This document shows, piece after piece, positions 11,945-20,053 of a stretch of DNA of 64,000 nt (its first letter is position 1; every line of letters starts with the position of its first letter). The translations under genes were made by a program, and so were the position numbers. This DNA is from Paracamarosporium sp. OC-R06-R3. Lineage: Eukaryota > Ascomycota > Dothideomycetes > Pleosporales > Didymosphaeriaceae. Under the pieces are notes generated by a model. That model saw nothing but the letters and a program-made list of their open reading frames with translations, did not search any database and was not told the origin of the DNA. Location of the stretch: assembly GCA_019828545.1 (NCBI GenBank), contig JACVRA010000124.1, forward strand, positions 124,001 to 188,000. Direction: 5' to 3'.

Positions 11945-12215
11945 GTTTGTCGGGATGGGCGCCGAGGCCGTGGATTGCGACGATGCTGGGTGACGCACTG
12001 TAAGTCTGAACAAGTGAGCACTGCGAGGTGAGCGCCTACCTCAGCTAGTACCTGCTGAGCCGACGCGCGCCAAGATTACGCGAGGTTTTAGTGTGGTCGC
12101 CTCAACGGTTTTCGCGGAGCTCCTTCCTTCCACACTGGTGCCCCGCGTAGCACCTTCAGCCCGCTTCAGCCTCTTCAGTCACTAGCCAGCCCTAACCCAC
12201 CCCGCGTTAGCCAGC
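11945..12215. repeat. Dispersed repeat (composite family A copy)
   Basis: Two blocks recur elsewhere. About 11945-12000 matches, on the opposite strand, the block at 31866-31920 (cagcatcgt-gcaat-cacggcct-ggcgcccatc), and in the same orientation 30967-31010. About 12060-12215 matches 31485-31635 (gcgccaagattacgcgaggt, ctccttccttccacactggt, ccccgcgtag) with small indels, and is inverted relative to 26205-26335. The copy abuts the truncated 5' end of the DUF3176 gene. Confidence 0.75.
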
Positions 12216-12339
12216 ACGAGTCATGTCCACGATGACGGGCATGCGGAGCGCGGGCTAACGTTTCTGGCCAATGGCGCGTCTGCATGCCCAAACGCCGTGT
12301 AGCTGCCCAGCCAGAACGCCCGCAGCGCCGGGCCACTCT

Positions 12340-12510
12340 GGCTGAATAATTAACTGGGACGAGCTTTTTTTGTACTCAAGCTGGCCGGCTTGCTCGTATA
12401 CCACCTACGTCTCTGGCATCTGCTCGCACGTGCGATACGTATACTTTGTCGCCACTTGCAGTCTGCTGCACCGCCGCGGCCGTTGGGCCTTGCACGACTC
12501 GCAGAGTAGC
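12340..12510. repeat. Dispersed repeat fragment shared with 51990-52140
   Basis: Starts with taattaactgggacgagct and runs through 'ccacctacgtctctggcatc', 'tgctcgcacgtg' and 'cagtctgctgcaccg'. The same order of words is found at about 52005-52130 with scattered substitutions. No coding capacity. Confidence 0.7.
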
Positions 12511-12741
12511 CCTGACACTGTGTTCTTAACTAGACTCCAACGTAGTTAATTTATCAACTCCTTCATGCATCTGGAAACGGACAAACGGGCCTATGAATAG
12601 TTTTCCATTATGCCGTGGAATATCCAGGTATTGGGGTATTCTATATGGGGCAGTGCTTACCATGTCTCTGTAAGTAAGAATTCGTTAAGATCTGACTGAG
12701 ATATCCAGTGTTGAAGATGGAGGGCTTGTAGAGCTTGGCTT

Positions 12742-12826
12742 ATCAGTGATGCATCCATCAGTGCTGCATCCATCAGTGCTGCATCCATCATTACTGCATC
12801 TATCATTACTGCATCTATTCTGCGGT
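12742..12826. repeat. Minisatellite, 15-bp unit
   Basis: About five and a half copies of a unit close to gcatccatcagtgct, drifting to gcatctatcattact at the right side. Lies upstream of the short paralogue gene at 13202. Confidence 0.8.
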
Positions 12827-13038
12827 GTTCTGGCACATAAACTCAATGTTACATACATCAACTCAGCCACGATACCGAACATTTAGTACCTGAACACCTG
12901 TTCACGGCATCCACCCTACCGACTTAGTCATGAACTTACGCCAAACTGGTAACTTCTTTGGCCCGTATAAGGCGGTGCACGTATCTGTCCTTTGTCTCAA
13001 CCGTAGTTCCTAAACAGGTAAAAGGTTTTATCTCTGGT

Positions 13039-13060
13039 ACGCTGAGTTGTTCTATATAAG
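13039..13060 (+). promoter_or_regulatory. Conserved core promoter block with TATA box
   Basis: tacgctgagttg then tctatataag. The same block, one base different, lies upstream of the paralogue at 14304. The TATATAA box is about 145 bp before the ATG at 13202. Conservation in two tandem paralogues supports a promoter role. Confidence 0.6.
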
Positions 13061-13102
13061 TAAGGCTCCGTCGCTCTTAATTGACTTCGTATCACACACT
13101 TG

Positions 13103-13176
13103 CTAAGAATTATCCAACCTCCATCGACTGAATAGGACGCTAAGAATTATCCAATCTCCATCGACTAAATAGGACG
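13103..13176 (+). repeat. 37-bp tandem duplication in the 5' leader
   Basis: Two adjacent units, 13103-13139 and 13140-13176, both starting ctaagaattatccaa and ending aataggacg, with two substitutions between them. The ending word taggacgtttgaa is shared with the leaders of the paralogues at 20054 and 24999. Confidence 0.85.
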
Positions 13177-13201
13177 TTTGAACAAGTTACGACACATCAC
13201 T

Positions 13202-13594
13202 ATGGGTGACAATGATGGTTGGAGCCTTAGAATAACCTTCTGTTGTCGCGTAGCCTTTGAGACTTGCATTGAGAAGCTAGACGGCGAGCACAAAGACTAC
13301 ATTAAGGTCCAATTTGCAGAATGGCAGCGCTGGGTTGATAGTATAGGCGTTCAGGATGGGTTGCCAGACTGGCTATTTGCTCAATTTCGTCGTAATGAGA
13401 CTATATGCACCGGCTTAGTATACTTGCTAGACGACACTGTAGAAGTCTATCAGAAGTTAGTTCTCGGACATGGCAGGCAAGACCAGATCAGAAACGCCAA
13501 AGAGAACATTGAGATATATCTAAAGCAACTAGAAGAGTTTCGCTCTCGGATGCAGCCTGACTTGGATTTTCGGAGGGCTATGCTATCTAAGTAA
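13202..13594 (+). CDS. Short stand-alone protein, N-terminal-domain paralogue of the C2H2/TPR protein at 20054
   Basis: Single exon, 130 aa. The ATG at 13202 sits where the paralogues start, after a cacatca-type leader; the frame extends upstream without another ATG. It aligns with the N-terminal domain of the 932-aa protein at 20054: a Cys at CIEKL, LDGEHKDYI, a W-x2-W-x-D element (QRWVDSIGV), PDWLFAQF, and VYQKLV, followed by a charged helix. It ends where the domain ends and has no zinc finger or TPR. Predicted all-helical, no signal peptide, no membrane segment. This is the most diverged copy. Function unknown; the domain in large fungal proteins is N-terminal to C2H2 and repeat modules. 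Confidence 0.75.
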   Translation: MGDNDGWSLRITFCCRVAFETCIEKLDGEHKDYIKVQFAEWQRWVDSIGVQDGLPDWLFAQFRRNETICTGLVYLLDDTVEVYQKLVLGHGRQDQIRNAKENIEIYLKQLEEFRSRMQPDLDFRRAMLSK

Positions 13595-14196
13595 GCCACC
13601 CTTGTTCTATTTACCTCAGCTTGCTTCCGGAAAGCTTCCGGAAAGCTTCTAGTTAGTCTCTACCATAGAAAGAAATAGACTTTCTAGTCTACTTTAAATA
13701 AGTTGCAGTGTGGCTTGTTGTGAGAACATGTAATTTGCCTTATAAAGTCTGAATTCACTAAAATCGAAAAAATAAAGGATTTTGATCATGTCGTAGACAC
13801 GAACACGTGATCACATTGCTGCGACCGAATTGCTATGATCACATGATTTCTTCCTTTGTACCTAATACAGTTTCAGATCCTGATCGCTTATTCAATAGGC
13901 CAAGCTCATCTGATCTCTCTTATGTAGTAATAAATTAATTATTGCTCGCTGGGCCGAGCTTTCCAATCGTAGTTGATCATGCAGCGCCGCCGTGCCAAGG
14001 ATTGGAAGGTCCTTGCGCTTACGCTATGCACGATACCCCGCTTGCAGGATTCGTGGGGCAGCCGGAAACGGACAAGTGTGCCTATGAATAGTTGTTTATC
14101 ATTATCCCCAACACTGGTTCTTGACTAGGCTTTGACCTATTAAAATTGAGCTAAACTAGGGACGTCTTTGTCAAGTATAAGGGATGCATCACTAGT

Positions 14197-14217
14197 ACGC
14201 TGAGTTGGTCTATATAA
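14197..14217 (+). promoter_or_regulatory. Conserved core promoter block with TATA box
   Basis: tacgctgagttgg then tctatataa, TATA at 14211-14217, 87 bp before the ATG at 14304. Nearly identical to the block at 13039-13060. Confidence 0.6.
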
Positions 14218-14303
14218 TCAGAGCTCCAGTGCGCTCAATCAATGTTCTATACACACCCGCTGAAAATCTTTCAACCCCCACCAACAAGTTACAACACAGC
14301 GCC

Positions 14304-14765
14304 ATGGAGCCAACGCAACAGGAAAACACCGAGCAAACGATTAGTCGCCCAGCTCGCAGGGCGGTCGCTAAGTGTTGCCAAACCTTCTCTACATGTTCTG
14401 CCAGGCTACCAAAGGGCGGCGAGCACAAAGAATTCATTGAGCGGCAGTTTACACAACTGGATTGGTGGGTCGAAATGATGCGCGTTTTTCAAGACGAAGA
14501 AGAAGAAAAGTCGCTGGACTGGCTAATTAGCCAAAGAGAAGGTTCCCTGACTGTCTTCAATAACTTGATAACCCCACTAAAGAAGTCTGTGGAGGACTAC
14601 AAGAAAGCGGTTGTTGAACAGGGCACCCAAGAGGAGATTGACAAGTGTGAAGAGGACATTTTTGTATTTGTAGCGAAACTGTATCTGTTTAGCACTTGGT
14701 TAAAGGGTGGGGAACGCGCTGACCGGGTTGAGCCAAACTTGCCTGTTGCTGCATCCAGTAGTTAA
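14304..14765 (+). CDS. Short stand-alone protein, N-terminal-domain paralogue
   Basis: Single exon, 153 aa, starting MEPTQQENTEQ, almost the same first residues as the 932-aa protein at 20054 (MEPTQQDRADD). The body aligns along the whole domain: GGEHKEFIERQF, a tryptophan pair (LDWWVEMM), KSLDWLISQ, SVEDYKKAV, and an acidic segment before the last helix. An Arg-rich stretch (RPARRAV) precedes the Cys-Cys of the first helix. A 25-residue tail unlike the paralogues ends the protein. No zinc finger, no TPR, no secretion signal. The ATG at 14304 is chosen because it matches the paralogue start; the open frame runs further upstream with no other ATG. Function unknown. Confidence 0.8.
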   Translation: MEPTQQENTEQTISRPARRAVAKCCQTFSTCSARLPKGGEHKEFIERQFTQLDWWVEMMRVFQDEEEEKSLDWLISQREGSLTVFNNLITPLKKSVEDYKKAVVEQGTQEEIDKCEEDIFVFVAKLYLFSTWLKGGERADRVEPNLPVAASSS

Positions 14766-15010
14766 ACTGGAGCCATAAGCGGCTTGCCTCTTGTTTTCCA
14801 TTTACTTCTGTTTACTGCTATTTGTTGCTATTTACTGCTATTGTCTATTTTCTCTGTTATTTCTTGTTGTTTCCTGCTTTCACTGCTATTTACTTGAGAA
14901 GGCTTTGTAAAGTAGTCATACTGCAAATGGTAAAATACTGTTTAGACCACCTCAGATTTTCAATGACAACATACTGCCATACGCCATTTCCGGCCTGGTA
15001 CCTGTGATAC
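14766..15010. repeat. Duplicated 3' flank, related to 25440-25930
   Basis: Pyrimidine-rich stretch built on ctgtttactgctatttg-like words, then accacctcagattttcaatga and acatactgccata. The flank after the paralogue at 24999 has the same order (tttactgctgtttactgc, then aaccacttcagatttccaat, agcatactac). This suggests the genes were duplicated together with their downstream DNA. Confidence 0.6.
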
Positions 15011-15377
15011 ATGTAATCTGCATAAAGGGTTTTGATAATGCGGCGCCGCTTCTCTGTTTCATACTATGGCAAGGACCTTCCGATCCTTGCGCAACGGTCT
15101 TGATGCAGGAGCGAGCAATTTGGGCGGCGAATACAAAGCTGCTTGCTGTCGCACAGCCAGCCGTAAACCAGCTTGAACGTGTTAGCGTGCCCGTCCTGCC
15201 ATCCTGCGAGTTCGACGCGGTCGGCAATGTCGCGAGATCTCCCCACAAAAGAGCTATCTGCGAAGGAACTTGTTTTTATTGACTATTTGGCCACAGCGCT
15301 TGAAATGAGCTCATTAATAACGTGGTGCTAAAGCCACATGTCCATGCCAACAGTCGTGGATGGAACACAGGACATAT

Positions 15378-16211
15378 CTAATATCTAATGCATACGTCAT
15401 CATCTCCAATGGGGATATCCTTGTAATCGTTCTCTTCTTCCAGGTCTCCATCCAGCTCTTCCTTAGTGCCCTCTACCAAATCAAGTGGCTCGTCATCGTC
15501 CACCCTACCAGACCCCGTCATGAACGCCGCCCTGTGCTCCAACAGGTCCACGTCCACGCCGGCCCGCTTATGTCGGATGACATGCACCTGGTACGCATAT
15601 ACAATACCCGGTGCCGTCTCATACGAGTCCGTCACCTTAGGCTCCCCATGATGTGCCACGCTCGCCCCCAGCTCCAAGGGCACCAGCCCTGGTATCGGCG
15701 GTCCGGACGCGGACAGCTCTACCGTATGGTCCTTGCTTGCCCCCTTCGTGACTGTGAATGACGTCTTCGCGATCCTAACCCCCGAGACTATGTACACGGC
15801 GCGCTTGCCAAACAAGCCACTAGCCATGCGCTGCTGCACGACTGGCAGTGCCGCAATCTTCTGGGCCGTCTCTATCGTCAGCGACTTGGCGAAGGAGCGG
15901 ATCTCATGGTCGACGGGGCCGTAATTGACAGATGCGCTGCTGCCAACGTCGATATTGGCCGAAGCAGAGGCGAAGGTAACGAAGTGCGTGAAAATGCTGA
16001 AGGCGTTGGACTGAGCATCCGATCTGTTGTGGGCGTGGTTGGGCTCGGTAAGGATGACCGTTTCTGGAAGCGTTATGCCAGAGTCTGGTAGGCCAAGGGA
16101 GATGATGAGCTTTGCGGGATGTTTAGGGTGGGCGATGACGTCGCCGAGCTCGAGCTTGCCGGGGGTGAAGGTGAAGTCTGGGGGAAGGAACCAGGTAGAC
16201 ATTTTGGGCAT
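15378..16211 (-). CDS. Gasdermin-like protein (HET-Q1/RCD-1 type), candidate pore former
   Basis: Single exon, 277 aa from the ATG at 16211; a second in-frame ATG follows at 16202. It starts MPKMSTWFLPPDFTF and has alternating beta-type segments (LELGDVIAHPKHP, YIVSGVRIAKTSFTV). A basic stretch (HVIRHKR) precedes a 60-residue, strongly acidic C-terminal tail. Two points suggest a fungal gasdermin: the length, close to the 278 aa of Podospora HET-Q1, and the neighbour, a subtilisin-type protease on the same strand 600 bp upstream. In fungi, gasdermin genes are commonly paired with S8 or CHAT protease genes, and the protease removes a short C-terminal tail to release the pore-forming part. The tail could play that inhibitory role. 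No signal peptide. The family call rests on pattern and context, not a profile search. Confidence 0.62.
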   Translation of the reverse strand: MPKMSTWFLPPDFTFTPGKLELGDVIAHPKHPAKLIISLGLPDSGITLPETVILTEPNHAHNRSDAQSNAFSIFTHFVTFASASANIDVGSSASVNYGPVDHEIRSFAKSLTIETAQKIAALPVVQQRMASGLFGKRAVYIVSGVRIAKTSFTVTKGASKDHTVELSASGPPIPGLVPLELGASVAHHGEPKVTDSYETAPGIVYAYQVHVIRHKRAGVDVDLLEHRAAFMTGSGRVDDDEPLDLVEGTKEELDGDLEEENDYKDIPIGDDDVCIRY

Positions 16212-16802
16212 TTTGGAAGTTGTGAAGTTCTTGGAGCCGTAAAGATTCAATAGCTCACGTTGATGGTGTGCATACAGGTTGAGGAGTGAGAGTAAGAGTG
16301 TGAGTGGGAATATTGGAGGTAAGCTTGTGTTTGTCAATTTCCGGCTTGCTCAACTTAGTCATGCAATATATGTGTGCTACCTAGACGCGAAGCACGTGCA
16401 GTGGTTGCCTAGTGCACAGCATATGCGCTTCATATACAAGACCGAGCACGAGCAAATTGCAACAATAGAGCATGCGTATCGCCCGTGCGAGGAATTGCCA
16501 GAGACGTAGGTATTATAGGCGTATGCAAGCCTGAGTAGGTGCCTGAGCGCTGTGAATGAGTAGTCGGAAAAACGAGCTCCATCGTCGGTCAATTATTATT
16601 ATACTCGTACATGTATAGTTCGCACACCCTTACAACAAATATCTTGTACCATTATCTCTCCGACTTCCAAATTTCGATAGACTTGGGTCTATCTATCTCA
16701 TTTCTCCTTATGTGGTAACGATTGACACATCGCACGGAACATGCGCATGTAAACAGGCTGGACCGGCTGGTCTGACTGATTCGGCTGACGCAGTTGGCCC
16801 TT

Positions 16803-19704
16803 CTAGAACAGAATTGGATTGATGAAATACTGCTTTTTATCACCCCACGATTTCGCCATGCCAAGAAGCATATCTCGCATGCCGTCAGTCGTATTCAGGT
16901 CTGAATATAAGACCTCGGCATTGCACCCTTGCATCTTATGTGGTACTATTGCCGCGTACGCCAGCGTCACAGCCACGACACCTGCCGCCACCGCTGTCGC
17001 AATCGACGTCCCGGCACTAAACTCCCCTTGTGCAAACCGAGCGCGCAGCTCCCTCAGGACAGTGTCTGGGATGTTATCGCCGTACGTGCCCAGCCAGAAC
17101 TGCGAATCCTTGGGCGGGAATGGATTGGTTTTGAGAAAAGTACCAGTGCTATCGGTAGCGTACATGGAGATGACAGAGGGGTTGCGGGCTGGATAGGCCA
17201 CGGAGCGATTGACATCGTTGCCCGGGCTTGCGAGGAAAATAATGGCGTCTCCGCGGGACCTTTTCACATCGTAGATGGCATCCCCAATGGGCTGGCTGGA
17301 GTGGGGGAAGCCGAAGGACATGGAGATGACGTCGACTTCCCACTCCTTGGCAGCATATCTTATAGCCTGTAGATACTGCTTAGCAAATCAAAGAGTGTAT
17401 GGGTCGGAGGAAGGTGACCCACCTTTGCCACGTTTTCTTCCTTGCCATCCAATTGCTTCCTCTTCTGCGCAATACGCGCAATGTAGATCTCACAGCCCAG
17501 CGCCACCTGCATCACAAGCCGCGCCATGAACGTGCCATGCCCATCTTCATCAACCTCAGTCTCAGACGGCGGTTCCACCGCAAAGTCGGACCACCCCTTG
17601 AAGCACTTCTTGTGGAAAGATCCCAAGGTCGAGTCACGACCTGTGTCGAGAATAGCGATCCGTACAGGGCGCAGTTTGATTCTTGGTTCGCGTGGTCCGC
17701 TTTCTAACTTACGTCTCTGATCGAATACATACGTAGAGATTTGCTGGATTTCCTCGAACCAGTCTTCAGTACTTTTCTTTGCTCCCTGATCGCTATTGAA
17801 ACTTGGGTTCTGTAAGCGTATCCTGAGCTCCTGGATCTCAGCTTCGCCCGGGTCGTCTAGGAAAGTAGACTGGCCATGCGCCTTGGTGTGTTGCTGCCTG
17901 CGGGGTTTTAAGGATATTACATGTTCTCTGTCGATTTTGATGGCAGCAGCAAGCCAGTCGAGCCGCGACACAACGTTGCGGTAGATGGCCTCTCGGCGGT
18001 ACTTCAAGGCGCGGTTCTGGTTCTTTTCTGAAGTAACTCGGCTTCTTATTTTGTGGGTGCTGCGGCTTTCGATAAATTTGCTGGGGTCTAGGCACTCTGA
18101 AATCGCATCTTCGAACATTTTCTTGTACTTGAATCTTTGCCAGACTTCTTTTTTGAGCACTTCTAGTCGACCGTTCGCATATGAGTGTGCTTGGTTTACA
18201 CTATTACGCAGTTCCTCAACGTTTCCATTAGCAGTTAGTGATGGAAATCCCAGCCTCTCGCCGCACCCAATCTCAAGCAGGATAATACCCAAAGACAAAA
18301 TTCGCGGATAATCGTGCGTCAAGTTATCCAGATCCAGAAATTCATCCGGTCCCGGCGGGTTTTGCCCAAATGGGCAGCTCACAAACGCCTTGAGCTCCAA
18401 ATTCTCGCTGCTCGTCTGGTATTTCTTCCGCCATGGCAAGAACCATATGTCCTCACTACACCACCGCGTTGTTGTCAGCTCGCTCCCGTAGAACTCCCAG
18501 AAGCTGCGCGCGACGGCAAACGATAGCATAATCTTGGCTTTTGGTGTGAGATCGTACTGACCGTGGTCGAGGAGTTCGGCGAGCGAGAGGCTCTCGCGGT
18601 GTGACTCCGGGTACGGGAGCGCCCGCGGTCTCCGGTTCTTGTGCAAATGGCAGTTGTGGTCCAGCTTGAGAACGTACTCTACACTAGATTGCGCGTTGCG
18701 TTCGCGCTCAAGGATGCTGCAGACATCGCCGGCTTTCATAACGGTGGATTGGTAGTATGTGTCGTTCGGTGGTCCGACTGGAGTCATGGCACCAGATGGC
18801 TTCTTGAGCTGTTCGTTAGGGTTTCTTAGGGGTCAATCAGCTCGAATCACACAGTTTGACTGGATATGCTACGGATAGACTCACGGTGCAACATCCAGCG
18901 AGAAGTCCTGCCAGAACCTAGAATCCATAGAAGCCATGGTCAGATTGAACGTGACAAGCTGTTGTACTTTTCGTCCCTCGGTGCTGAGACATAATCTGGT
19001 GGGATGGTGACCATCCATGCCCACTGTGACTTCTGACTTATGCGCCGAGGGTTCACACACCGCATGCTTCTCCAGTGCCGTTATCAAATTCCCGAGGACG
19101 TCTTCCGGGTAGACATCATCGTCGCGCGGCTTGAGATTTCCAATGTCCAGGCTGCTCTGGCTTACGTTGTTGAGCTTTCGATTTTGTGCCCCTACCAGGT
19201 CGAGCAGCTCCCGAAAGCGGTTGCAATAGAATCTCACGGCGGTCTCCGCGGTCATAAAACTCCTGATGCTTGCGTGCATCTCTTTCAGTCGCGACGAGTA
19301 TAGTGTTTGTAGTTCGTGGCAGACGCTGCTCGAGCTCGGAGGCGACCGCCGCTTATCTTCATAGGGCGACTTTGCTGGCCACTACAGGCTTGACAATTAG
19401 CAAATTGCTATGTAACAGGCTGATTGGGAAAGCTCTTCACCTTGCAGATTGTCAGAGAATCCAGCAGAGCTCGGCGCGAGAGTTCCTGGACCTTGGGAGG
19501 GATGTAGGATAGCTGCATATCCTTCAAGGACCCTATAATGCAGTATAGCGCAGAGCCGATCTGCGAGACTAGCTCCTGGAGTGACCTCGATGACCGCCTA
19601 TTGTTGATGGCGCAGTATACAATCTCGTCGGCCGCCAGTAGACCGAACTGGACCAACAGATCCGAGTTGGATGCCTCGTCGGATGCCTCGTCGGACGAAG
19701 CCAT
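16803..19704 (-). CDS. Subtilisin-like serine protease (S8) with N-terminal helical and DUF7580-type regions; candidate gasdermin activator
   Basis: Minus-strand exons 19704-19441, 19381-18885, 18824-17423, 17366-16803; 908 aa. Introns of 56-60 nt splice in frame. Residues 1-250 are helical (MASSDEASDEAS start). About 320-520 resembles the kinase-like DUF7580 domain of fungal proteins (SLAELLDHGQYDLTPKAKI, WCSEDIWFLPW, PRILSLGIILLEIGCGERLG). A charged linker follows, then the S8 domain with intact triad: Asp647 (RIAILDTG), His683 (DEDGHGTFMA), Ser842 (AGTSIATAVAAG), and oxyanion Asn771 (ASPGND). No signal peptide, so probably cytosolic, unlike secreted subtilisins. The architecture and the neighbouring gasdermin-like gene parallel the HET-Q2/HET-Q1 pair, where the protease cleaves the gasdermin and triggers cell death. 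That role here is inferred. Confidence 0.85.
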
Positions 19705-20053
19705 GGTAAACTGAGTACTTCTCTGCCAGACCGGGCGATACCCGTCTAGATGGTCGTAAATTTGGAAAAGAGGAGGTTTCGGCAGTAGTAAGCTAAGTTG
19801 TTTCGTGTGTTTGGGCTTGCAATGAGGGGCTTGATTGAAGGCAGCTGCCATGGTGCCCGATCAGGCAAGTCGCTAAGCCTATCCAGGATGGCCGACCTGC
19901 CTTGTCCCTCCATCACTCTTACAATCAACAACCAACTTGTTTACCTACTGTATGAGCTATTTTGTACACTACTACTTCTGAAGCCTCCCGCACGCCACCG
20001 TCAAAAATCATACCAGCCGAGTAGGACGCTTAGAGAAATCACAACACATCGTC

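Noticed and set aside
15378..16337. Longer start (at a TTG, 16337) for the gasdermin-like protein, giving a hydrophobic N terminus
   Set aside because: No ATG there; the hydrophobic stretch is probably leader sequence, and the ATG at 16211 gives the length expected for the family.
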